Below are positions 34,364-44,492 of a stretch of 64,000 nucleotides of DNA, piece by piece. Position numbers and translations under genes: made by a program. The notes beneath the pieces were generated by a model, which saw only the letters and a program-made list of their open reading frames with translations, was not told where the DNA came from and ran no database searches. The number at the start of each line of letters is the position of its first letter. Position 1 is the first letter of the stretch. Source of the stretch: Poa pratensis (Eukaryota > Streptophyta > Magnoliopsida > Poales > Poaceae); assembly GCA_947311845.1 (NCBI GenBank), contig CAMZMU010000041.1:130207840-130271839 (forward strand), read 5' to 3'.

Positions 34364-36462
34364 GAGCATCTCCAGTCATGGCCCCGAAACCTATCCCAAA
34401 CGTCCGGGCGGTCCGCCCGGACAGCATTTGGGCTGAAATACATGACCCAAGTGAGACCCCCAAACCTAGCCGAAACGACTGGGCGGTCCGGCAAACCCCA
34501 AAGCCAGCCCATATGTGGGGAGTGTTTGGGGCGGCCCGGACGCGACCGGACGCGTCCGCCACGTCGACCCTAGAATAGCGGATCCACGCATTTTTTTCCC
34601 CTCAATTCGACCGGAACCATCTCTTCTTCCTCCGCGCTGCTCACATTCCGCCCACCCCTCCGCTCCGCCGCCGTTCCCGTCGTACATCCGCCGCCTCCCC
34701 AAACCTCCGCCACCTCCCCGCAGTTCAAGACGCTCGTCGGTGCCCCGCCGCCGCAGAAACCAGGCCCGCAGTCTCCGTTTCCGGTACGTTCTTCATCGCT
34801 CTCCATCCACCTCGCTCTCAAAGTGTTTGTCGAATTGCCGGAGCCGGGTTGTGATGAACTTTTTATATTTGTAGCCATGGATTCATCCTCCGACGATGAG
34901 TACGATTACTCCGCCATAGATGATTTTATGTACAACGAGTTCATCGATGGGTCTAGCGACGATGACATGTTGCAGGAGGGAGACGAGGAGGCCGCCAAGA
35001 AGAATTGGAGAAGAAGGAGGAGCACGTTCTCAACTTCCGGGGATCGATTAAGGGGCGGATTACCGTGGCCCGTGATAGGATCAAAGGCTGTCGAGACTTA
35101 TACGACGACTATTTCAAACCAGATCCGGTCTTTCACGAGGGGTTCTTTCGGCGTCGGTTTCGCATGAGCTCGTCCCTTTTCCGACGCATACAGGAAGCAG
35201 TGACTAATTATGATGATTACTTCAAGTTGAAGCATGATTGCTGCGGAAAACTTTCTTTCTCTCCATTGCAGCTTTGAGAATGCTAGCCTATGGAAAGGCT
35301 GCGATGTCATCAACGATTATGTCCGGATGGGAGAGAGTACATGCATTGAGGCTATGGAGAATTTTGCGTAGGCTGTGGTCAAGGTGTTTGACGACAAATA
35401 TCTTAGAGAACCAAATGCCGAGGACACTGAAAGGCTACTGGCCCTTGGAGAAGCAAGAGGATTTCCAGGTATGCTAGGGTCAGTTGATTGCATGCATTGG
35501 CAATGGAAGAACTTCCCAACAGGGTTGCGTGGGCAGTACCAAGGTCACAGCAAAGAGGCCACAATCGTACTTGAAGCAGTGGCGTCTCAAGACTTGTGGA
35601 TTTGGCATGCGTTTTTTGGCATGCCCGGTTCTCACAATGACATCAATGTGCTTCAGCGCTCTCCCCTGTTCAAGAGGCTCTGTGATGGGATGCTCCACCA
35701 TGCAACTACACCGTCAACGGACACGACTACACCATGGGATACTATCTTGCAGATGGTATCTATCCGCAGTGGGCAACATTTGTGAAGACTATCAGCAATC
35801 CAACTGGTCCCAAAAAATGTGGATTTTCAGCTGCACGGGAGGCTGTTAGGAAGGATGTCGAGAGGGCATTTGGTGTGCTGCAAGCTCGTTGGGGTATAGT
35901 CTGTGGAGCCGCAATGATGTGGGATCCAGTGGTACTATGGCAGGTCATGACTTGTTGTGTAATTTTACACAATATGATTGTGGAGGACGAGGAAGAAGGG
36001 GCAGCTCGCACAAATGATTTTGAGAAACCTGCAGAACATGTTCACCTACCTGAACAAGAAGCGGAGCATGTCATGCACTTCCTTGAGACGCACCGACAAC
36101 TTCGAGATGAACAAGTGCATGCCCAACTACTACATGATCTGGTGGAGCATATGTATGTCTTCATGGGAAAACAGTGAATTTCAAATTGCATTGATTTGTG
36201 GTCCGAATAATGCAACTTTTCTTATGCCCTACTACTTTTATTTTTAGATACAATTAATTATTGTAATAAGTGGATTTGAACTATTTATCCAAACTGGAAA
36301 CTAGATATATGATCGACGTGCATGGCTTGCATGTTTTTTGGTGTCAATATTTGAACATTGTGGTTGTAGAGCACCAGATTTGGGGGCTGTCCGGTCGCTA
36401 TCCGTGGATGTGTCCGCGGACAGTTTGGGGGCCGATTTTGGAGGCTCCGATTGGAGATGCTC
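34364..36462 (+). mobile_element. PIF/Harbinger transposon
   Basis: 2099 bp, inverted ends GAGCATCTCCA, 3-bp target duplication TTA (34361-34363 and 36463-36465), and an internal DDE transposase gene on the plus strand. The termini match the MITE at 17488. Autonomous PIF elements also carry a Myb-like ORF1, and none is visible here. Confidence 0.92.
34877..36177 (+). pseudogene. Harbinger transposase pseudogene
   Basis: Plant PIF/Harbinger DDE nuclease. It starts at ATG 34877 with an acidic N-terminus (MDSSSDDEYDYSAIDD). Downstream it retains GSVDCMHW with the first Asp, GSHNDINVLQRS with the second Asp, and VERAFGVLQARW with the Glu. It is disrupted by frameshifts near 34998, 35275 and 35695 and an in-frame TAG near 35366. 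All three catalytic positions survive, but the protein cannot be made. Confidence 0.9.
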
Positions 36463-36465
36463 TTA

Positions 36466-37056
36466 TGTCTCAAACTGTCCCACTAGCTCTAAATATGCAA
36501 ACTTAATGGGCTAGTATCTGGTCACCAATGGTACATCTTTTGGGAGATGAATTTAGAAATTGGATCAAAGCAGGGAGAGCAAACTGTGGAGTTTCAACAC
36601 GGGAAGACTAAGTTACTTCTTCAGGTGTATTTTCAAGAAAATTAAGCAATTGGCCACATGGTTGCTGCTACTGGCAAGAAATTGGAGGTTCATTATATGC
36701 AAACCATTCACCCACTTAAGCATGACAACATGGACATATTATCAAGCATACTGACAAAAGCCAAAAGCCAGCACTAATGTGAGAAAACAAAGCACCACTG
36801 GATTGTGAATACTAACACAAGTGATTGATTATCACAAGACCCAGTTGGTCATCTTTGCTCTTGCCTAAGCATTTTCAACCATATGTTGTCAATGCGTCGC
36901 CTCATAGGGCCTCACCTTTTCTGCAAACGCAGATTTCCATCAAATACAACTTTTGATATGATTAAAACATTAAATTATTTGTTTGGTGCAGTGACTGGTG
37001 AATTATTACTTAAGAGTTGTTCTTAAATCACAAAAGAAAGGCGATATAGATATACC
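36466..37056. other. Spacer
   Basis: No gene or element boundary supported. Confidence 0.5.
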
Positions 37057-38650
37057 TTATGTATTATGAAAACTCATGTACGGAACTAAAGTACGGAATT
37101 TTTCTCTCCTCCAGATCTTCTTCCACTGTAGCGTCTTGAGGTTAATCTCGCAGATGCCAAGATCCGTGGTCACAAAAATGATATCGCTGCCCTCTACTGA
37201 TCCAATCAATTGAAGTCTTTTCTCAGGATTTTGAATGGGGAGAAGAGCCTTCAGACTGATTACTTTGCATTTAGTCCAGGACGCAACTCCGTCGAAACCC
37301 AACCGCCTTGACCACATGTAGAGGTTTAACCCATCCACATATGCAAACCCCAAACTGCCATCCTCCATCGCCATGAGGATAGAGATACCGGTAGTATGCA
37401 CTACGTATATAGGCGGATCAATCAGTGATAAGCAGTTAGAGCTCAAGTCGTATTTGAGAATTCCTGCACGATCATCATCATCATTGTACACAAGCATGAA
37501 CTGAAGAGCGTCTTCGATGAGGACAGGGCGTGCTAGCTCGACATATGGATCACCCTCAATATGAAATCCAGAGCATGCCTCACCCCACTGGCCGAGATGA
37601 AAATCAGAAGACGGCTTGATGCAGTCACCGGTCTCCGGTGAGGACACCAACACGTTTGCCACATACTCGCCATGAGCATTCTTGTCGAGGCCAACGAAGA
37701 CCACCCGGAAAGGGCCATCATGACACACACGATGGTTGCAGCCGGCCACAGCGCAGAGCACGGCGGCGCCATAGCTCTTGTGGTATGGGGGCGCGCCCGG
37801 GTCCCACCGGCTGCCCGTCATGGGGTCCAAGACGATGAGCGACATGAGTGAAAAATACTGAACTGAGCTTCAGTGACTTGTAGACTACAAGTCACTGAGA
37901 GACTTGTGCCCATCTTAGCCCTCCGTTTAAATCCAATGGATAAGATTTGTTCAAATTTGTAACTAAAAATAAAAAGTGTTCAAAAAAACTGAAAAAAATC
38001 CAGTAAATCACAAATGCCTCGTTTTATACTCTGGGAAAGTTTCATTTAATTTGGACCATTATTTTGTGAATAAGTAAATTTTATAACTTAAAATGGTAAA
38101 ATGCTATTTATTTACAAAATAGTATTCGAAATAGGATGCAACTTTTCCAGAATATAAAGCGAGGCATTTGTGATTTACTGGATTTTTTTCATTTTTTTCC
38201 GAACACTTTTTATTTTGAGTTACAAATTTGGATAAATCTTGTCCATTGGATCTAAAACGGAGGGCTTAGATGGGCACAAGTCTAAGTCACCGAAGCTCAG
38301 TCCAAAATACATGTCCCCAAGGGCAACGCGGCCATGGCGACAGTCCAACGGATCGCATTCATAGAAGCCCCAGTCTTTGTCGTCGGGAATGTGTGCGCCG
38401 AATTTCGTGATGGAGACGAAGAGTGGGTCGGGTTCTTCGTCCTGAAAGTCGGAGCATGGGAGCCGGGAATAAAAGAAGCCGAGCATGGGGGAGCTCCGTG
38501 GAACTCGCGGTAGCAACCGTGGAATGCAGGGCCGGTGAGGATAGCAAGCCAGAGCTTGTTGGCGAGCGAGGTGTGCACGAGGCACGCGGGCTCGTCGGGC
38601 GGGATGCGGAGGAAGATCTCCTCGAGAAGCTCGTCCGGTAGCGTCGGCAT
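37057..38650 (-). pseudogene. F-box protein pseudogene split by a MITE
   Basis: ATG 38650-38648 begins an F-box (LPDELLEEIFLRIPPDEPACLVHTSLANKLW), the SCF-binding domain of grass F-box proteins. After about 55 residues the frame shifts by one: the continuing sequence (LGFFYSRLPCSDFQDEEPDPLFV, CDPLDCRHGRVAL) is in another frame. A 440-bp MITE then interrupts the gene, and the C-terminal 262 residues (MSLIVLDPMTGSRWDPG to LKTLQWKKIWRREKF) are open from 37845 to the stop at 37057. The C-terminal half is the usual beta-rich F-box-associated region. The pieces join in order and strand. A separately started C-terminal protein is unlikely to be functional. Confidence 0.85.
37862..38301. mobile_element. 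Long-TIR MITE in F-box gene
   Basis: About 440 bp. Nearly 120-140 bp at each end are mutually inverted (ACTGAGCTTCxGTGACT, then CTTGTGCCCATC and further). The left end contains an extra perfect palindrome CAGTGACTTGTAG/ACTACAAGTCACTG. Flanks share GTATTTT (minus strand), an imperfect duplication of 7-9 bp, most like MULE-type MITEs. Confidence 0.75.
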
Positions 38651-39921
38651 AGTCGGTCGGTGGAGGCGGCGGCAAGGGTTTGGGGTGAGGAGTGGCCGAC
38701 AGGTGGGGCACGACGGGAAGCACGTCAGCTCTGAACTGAACTTGTAGGTTTTCTGTTCTGCTCAGTGCTCACTGCAACTCTGTTCTTCAGTAGCTGAATC
38801 CTGATTCCTGACTATGATAGTTCACGATCTCCTCCACTGGACTGGAAGATTACGAAAGACATTAAATTCTTGTGTGAACCTGAAACTCGCAGGCGATGAT
38901 ACTCCCCATCCATTCATAGTACGTCACTTTGCTGTCAACCCTGAAGCCAATCGCTAAGATCATATCGCATTTGATGCAAGCTTTCTTTAGTAGATCTATT
39001 TTTAGTAAACCGCAAATGCTCATGAATACTTGGTTCCGATGTGTACCTATATTTGTTTCAGCATGTTTTTCATACCGCATTCATAGGTTGTTTTAACTGG
39101 GAACGCTGAATCAGTAGATTTGTGGTTGGTACAAATGTTTAGGCATACTTCGCTCCGACGCGCAATCATAAATCATTGTTCCAGCATGTTCTATACAAAT
39201 AAAATGGCGCCACTTTTGTAGATTTACCCTAACTGAAATTATTTCTTAGTAGTTGATCTAAGGTTGGTATTGGAGCGTTAGTCTGATGTCAGAACTACCA
39301 AAAAGAGTCAGCAATATACTTACTTACCTCCGATGCACATTTTGAAAAAAAAAATCTCCTGCCTTTTCAAGTTCTCATTTAAGCAAAACGTCAAAATGGA
39401 CTGTGTTCTGTTGTTAGTTGTTACCCAACTGACGCTAGGGAATTTCAAATGAAAAATGAAGAAAGCAATTCAATTCCTTCACACTGCGCAATAATCATGA
39501 TGTTTCTGTTCGTGTAAATCAAAATGTCATTCTTTCTATTGTAGTCAATGCACTTTCTTTTCTAAACAAGACTAAGCTTAGTTGCAGTTACTAGCTATTC
39601 AAAGAAACGGTGCATAATGCCTGCTCGTGCTACTTTTACCAATTGTACGAAGCATATGTGTAGTACAGGGCTAGGTGGAATGGCAAATTTAGTTTCATTA
39701 GTTCATCCCTAGTCTGATGGATTTGCTTGTTTCTCTCGCATATTCGGATTAATTTTCAGATTATACTATGTACTGTTTCAGCAACTTTATAAAATTGTGC
39801 TGTTAGCCTGCGATCTGAATTAGAGTAGTACAAAAGGCATATGCATTATTGCGTTATTAGTTCTTTTTAATCTGTTAAATTATGAACCATTGAATCATAT
39901 GTTGACGTTTCGCCTGTAGAC
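38651..39921. other. Spacer between divergent F-box relics
   Basis: AT-rich, no gene. 38826-38950 is the second copy of the dispersed duplication also at 31718-31812. Confidence 0.5.
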
Positions 39922-39990
39922 ATGGATGCTGGAGGCGGAGGCACAGTCTCGACCTTTGGTCAGATCTTCAGCCGGAACTCCTGGGTCTTA

Positions 39991-42050
39991 GGTCATCTCC
40001 AGCCGTTCGGCCCCCCCAGGCCGAGAAAAACGGCGCCTTTTTGGATGGCCTGGGGGAGCGCCGGCGCAATTCGACGCGCTGGGTTCGGCGTTTTCCCAGT
40101 CGCCTAACCCAGGACGTGCCTAGCCGGCCAATTTTTGGCCAAGTTTTCAACAAACAAATCAACACTTTCGGCCAAGTTTCGGCCAACTTTCGGCATAAAA
40201 ATCAACACACAAATAGTTCAACATACAAATCTACACACAAATAGTTCAACATACAAATCAATAGACAAATAGTTCAACAATGCAAACAAATAGAACAAAC
40301 TAGGCGTCGGCATGGCCATTGCCTTTGCGCCTCCACAGGTGCTCCACCAGATCATTCTGCAGCTGTGTATGCACCGTCGAGTCTCGAATCTCCTGACGCA
40401 TAGTCATGAAGTTTGCCCATGTTGCCGGCACCTGGTGATCCACATCTGCAAGAGGACCCTGCCTGTAGTACTCAGTGTCAGTCACCGGCTCATCCCGCTC
40501 GCTCTCAATGATCATGTTGTGCAAGATCACACAACAGTTTATCACCTCAGAAATGTTGGCGTTGGACCAAGTCAGAGCTGGGTACCGGACAACAGCGAAT
40601 CGAGACTGCAGCGCACCAAATGCCCGCTCAACATCCTTCCTGCAAGCCTCCTGGCACTTGGAAAACCAAGCTTTCGCGCTTCCTGGCACAGGGTTGGAGA
40701 TGCTCTTCACAAATGTTGACCACTTCGGGTAGATGTCATCTGCAAGGTAGTAGCCCTTTGTGTACTGGTGCCCATTGATCTCATAGTTCACTGGAGGGGC
40801 ATGACCTTCAACAAGCTTGGCGAAGACATTCGAGTACTGCAACACATTGATGTTGTTGTGAGTTCCTGGCATACCAAAGAAGGAATGCCAAATCCATAGA
40901 TCATGTGTAGCCACGGCCTCAAGAATCACACTGCACTCTCCTTTGTGGCCTTTGTACATCCCCTGCCATTCAAATGGACAGTTCTTCCATGCCCAATGCA
41001 TGCAGTCGATGCTTCCAAGCATCCCTGGGAAGCCTCTTACTTCATTGGTGGACAGGATCCGGGCAGTGTCATCCGCATTGGGCGATCGAAGGTACTTTGG
41101 CCCAAACACTGCCACCACTGCCCTGCAGTACCTGTTCAAGCTTTCAATGGCGCAAGACTCGGACATGCGCAGATAGTCATCCTGAGCGTCAGCGGGAGCA
41201 CCATATGCAAGCAATCTCATCGCCACCGTGCACTTCTGAATTGAGGTAAACCCTACCGTGCCGGTGCAATCCGTCTTCAGCTTGAAGTAGGTGTCGAACT
41301 CCCGGATGGCATGCATGATGTCGAGGAAGAGTTGCCGTTTCATCCTGAAACGGCGCCGGAACACAGCCTCGTCCTGCGTGGGGTTCTCGGCGAAGTAGTC
41401 GGAGTAGAGGATGCAGTAGCCTTCGTAGCGCTGCCTCGGCTTGCTCTTGCGGCGGCCGGGCTTTGAGCCACCACGCCGCGGCTTCGCCTTGTCGAGCAGG
41501 CCGGCAAGGCAGGCGAGGACGAGCAGGTGCTCTTCATCGTCGATGTCGGCCTGGGCTTCCTCGTCGAGCAGTTCGGCGAGCAGCTCCTCGTCGTCGGAGT
41601 CCATGGTTCGGCCGGCCAAATCGCCGAACACCAAGTAGGCAAGGTGGAGGCGAGCCTTTCCCGAGGGCCTTCTTTGCGGCGAGACGACGGCGGGGGAGGA
41701 GGGGCGGCCGGCGGCGGAGGATTGGGCGAGATGGCGGCTTCCTAGCTAGTTGTATGCGGCGGAGGTGGGGAGGGGTGGTACCGGCGGCGACATCGCGGCG
41801 ACGCGAGAGATGGGGAAAGAACACGGCGTGGGGGTGGGATATGCGCTATCACGCCGACAGCGCTGGCCCACGCGCGCTTTTCTCCCCCCAAGCCGAACTC
41901 GGTGGGCTGGGTTTGGGTTGGGAACGCCAGCGCTAGTTTCCGCCGATCCGGCGCTTTTTGGGCTCCTGGGGGGCCGACTGGACGAAAAACGGCGCTCTCA
42001 GGCCAAAACGGCGCTAAAATCGGCGCTGGGGGGGACGGCTGGAGATGCCC
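39991..42050 (-). mobile_element. PIF/Harbinger transposon with open transposase
   Basis: 2060 bp, 15-bp inverted ends GGTCATCTCCAGCCG and (reverse complement) GGGCATCTCCAGCCG with one mismatch, flanked by TTA (39988-39990, 42051-42053). It lies within the F-box codons of the host gene. It contains one long transposase frame on the minus strand and GC-rich flanks with GGCGC/AAACGGCGC motifs. No ORF1 is present. Confidence 0.95.
40300..41604 (-). CDS. Harbinger transposase, open but Asp251 is Asn
   Basis: 434 residues from ATG 41604-41602 (an upstream in-frame TTG is not needed). DDE nuclease of the plant PIF/Harbinger type (DDE_Tnp_4/Plant_tran family). Acidic N-terminus ([16 protein letters not shown]), basic stretch about 41-58 ([19 protein letters not shown]), helix-turn-helix-like region, then catalytic Asp200 in GSIDCMHW and Glu326 in DVERAFG. 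The second metal-binding Asp, present as GSHNDINV in the relative at 34877, reads GTHNNINV: codon 40854-40852 is AAC. The frame is otherwise uninterrupted. A protein could be made and could bind DNA, but cleavage activity is not expected. Confidence 0.9.
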   Translation of the reverse strand: MDSDDEELLAELLDEEAQADIDDEEHLLVLACLAGLLDKAKPRRGGSKPGRRKSKPRQRYEGYCILYSDYFAENPTQDEAVFRRRFRMKRQLFLDIMHAIREFDTYFKLKTDCTGTVGFTSIQKCTVAMRLLAYGAPADAQDDYLRMSESCAIESLNRYCRAVVAVFGPKYLRSPNADDTARILSTNEVRGFPGMLGSIDCMHWAWKNCPFEWQGMYKGHKGECSVILEAVATHDLWIWHSFFGMPGTHNNINVLQYSNVFAKLVEGHAPPVNYEINGHQYTKGYYLADDIYPKWSTFVKSISNPVPGSAKAWFSKCQEACRKDVERAFGALQSRFAVVRYPALTWSNANISEVINCCVILHNMIIESERDEPVTDTEYYRQGPLADVDHQVPATWANFMTMRQEIRDSTVHTQLQNDLVEHLWRRKGNGHADA

Positions 42051-42314
42051 TTATCCTCGGGAGCCTCCCCTCTCTAGCTGATCGTGTTCGTTTGAGAGCA
42101 GTCTGTAGCTCATGGCGCTCGAATAGTCTGCTGCAGCCCGCTTCCCTCCCATTCCCGTGGCTAACCCTCCCAGATGGAAAACCTTTCTCAGCATCCCAGG
42201 TGGTGAAATTCACCGAATGCCTGTACCAGTCGGTGCTCGTTGCCATGATTCCATTGACAACTGGCTATTTCTCGTGAGCAGTGATGGTGCGTGTTCATTG
42301 ATGAACCCTTTCTC

Positions 42315-42556
42315 GAGATGATAGCATAGAACTATCACTTTACGCGCTAAATTCCGAAAAGCTACCACTTTACGTTTCAATCGCACAGAACTAGCACTAT
42401 TCGCTAATTTTGTTGCAATGTGCGCACATTGTTGTCTAAACCGAAATTGACACTCGTGCTGACAGGTGGGACCCACCGGTTAGGGCTGAGGTGGCAGCAC
42501 GCCTGGACTCTTTGCTGACGTGGCAGCACACGTGGCCGTGGGCCCACCTGTCATAC
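42315..42556 (+). repeat. Left TIR of second MULE
   Basis: Inverted match to about 43660-43902. Contains the internal direct motif CTACCACTTTACG and the palindrome TGCGCACATTG, repeated on the other side. Confidence 0.8.
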
Positions 42557-43659
42557 TAATAAAAATATTAATATCTCAAAATATGAAAAATAAAATATCA
42601 ATAAAAATAAAAATCTCAAAAAAATAATTTCAAAAAATAAGAAAATAAATATACAACATATAAATATCAATAAAAAATATCTCAAAAATAAAAAAAGTGT
42701 GGCCGGACGCCGCGCTGCTCACCGCGCTCGCGAGGCCGGAGGCCGGGCTGCTCGTCGTGGCCGCGCTGCTCGCCGCGCAGGGGCCGGGCAGCTCGCTGAG
42801 GCAGCGCTCGCGACGCGCTCGCGTTGGAGGCCAACCTGCTCGGCTCCCTCGACCTGCTCTCCCACCTCGGCGACCTTCGCGGGAACCGCTTCAACGGCAC
42901 CCTCGACGATCGACGACCGACGAGTGGCCGGAGCACGGCCAAGCGCGGGAGGCTGCTGGAGGAAGTGTAGCTCGCCGGGAACATGTCCAGAAGGTAGGCG
43001 GAGACTACGTGGGTGCGAGGAAGCTGACTAGGAGATCCTAGGCTGCCGGAGGACGGCGGATTTGTCGACGACGTCCGGCGGCCAAAGCGTGGGACGAGGA
43101 CGATTACGGCCGCGGTGCGGCTCTATTCAACGATTCCCCCGTCGAGGAAGCTCACATAATCGAGGTGGTGAGCAGCGGCGCCGGCAGCCCATGGTGAGCA
43201 GCGGCCCCATCTCCGGCCGGCTCCCGCCTCCGCCTCGGTCGGCGAGCCATCCAGCAGGACGTCCAGGGCTAGGGGGCAGGTGGACGTCGCCGCGGTCGCC
43301 GTGCTCCTCGACCATCTGGGCACGACGACGACAGGGAGACGGGGTTGGGGAGGAGGGCCTCGGCGATGGTGCGTGTTCGTGGAGCGTGTGGGCGGACGCG
43401 GCCTGGTGCGCGTCGAGTGGGTACCGCAGGTGCGTGTGCTTGCGCACGGCGCGGTGGGCGTATGGAGCGAGGAAGGGGGCGGCGCGAGGGCGGCCAGGCT
43501 CGTCGGCGATGGCGCGCGAGAGGAGGCGCCTGCCGGCGGCGGCGCTCGGCCCTCCTCCCCGCTCCGGTGCCATGTTTTGTGAGATGTTTAATTTTTTTAT
43601 TGTTTTTACATGTGGGCCCAACTGCCATGTCAGCATGTTGGTTATTTAGAATTTTTTTG

Positions 43660-43902
43660 GTCACACAGGTGGGCCCCACGGCCACGTGTGCTGCCACATC
43701 AGCAAACGTTCCACGCGGGCTGCCACCTCAGCTCTGTCGGGTGGGGTCCGCACGTCAGATCCGCTGTTAATCCTGGTTTAGACAACAATGTGCGCACATT
43801 GCAAAAAATCAGGCGTAGAGTGGTAGTTCTGTACGATTGAAACGTAAAGTGGTAGTTTTTTGGAATTTAGCGCGTAAAGTGGTAGTTCTATGCTATCATC
43901 TC
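43660..43902 (-). repeat. Right TIR of second MULE
   Basis: Partner of the left inverted repeat, with scattered substitutions and small indels. Confidence 0.8.
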
Positions 43903-44492
43903 CCCTTTCTCCAAAATCACATTTGGAGCTCTACTCGCAGTTTGGCAGCTTGAGATTGAGATACAGAACCACTCTTATCCTATACAACCTTTGTATAAGT
44001 TGGCGGTGCCCTCGCCCCTGGAATCATCAGCCAACTGCCCTGTTGCTGTGCTGGTCATGGAAGATGGTGATTGCGTTACTCCCCGTACACTCTGTATTTG
44101 CCAGCCACCTATTGTCACCTGCTCGTTCAATGGTTATGAGGAGCCACTACTGCACCTACTGGATGTTGCATTCTTTGAAGGAAAGATGTACGCTCTTTGC
44201 TGGTCTAGCAAGCTTTTCATCTTTGAGTTGGACAAAGACCTTGCTAACCCAAACATCGAATGCATAATTGACACTTTGGGCGATGAATGTGTATTGTCTG
44301 AATGGTTACCACACATACACAGTATACCATCTGGAATCTAACTGAATGTGGTGGTAGACTGTTGATGGTGAGGCGATTTATGCACGGCTTTGACCGTCAG
44401 ACTGAACAATTTGATGTCATTGAGGCAGACTTGCATGCCAACCCTCGCCGATGGAGAAGGGTAAGTGAGTTGGGTGGTTATGCAATCTTTCT

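Larger units (their letters stand above)
42315..43902. mobile_element. MULE with GC-rich cargo (Pack-MULE candidate)
   Basis: 1588 bp flanked by a perfect 9-bp duplication CCCTTTCTC (42306-42314, 43903-43911). Inverted repeats start GAGATGATAGCATAGAACTA and extend about 240 bp at roughly 85% identity by eye (to about 42556 and from about 43660). No transposase is encoded. The interior 42700-43590 is very GC-rich and unlike the AT-rich subterminal DNA. One frame at 42821-42914 reads like a leucine-rich repeat (LGDLRGNRFNGTLD). This is the structure of a gene-fragment-carrying MULE. Confidence 0.85.

Noticed and set aside
42682..43770. Many overlapping open frames in the second MULE
   Set aside because: Mutually overlapping on both strands; high GC explains the lack of stops. 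Treated as possible captured fragments rather than genes.
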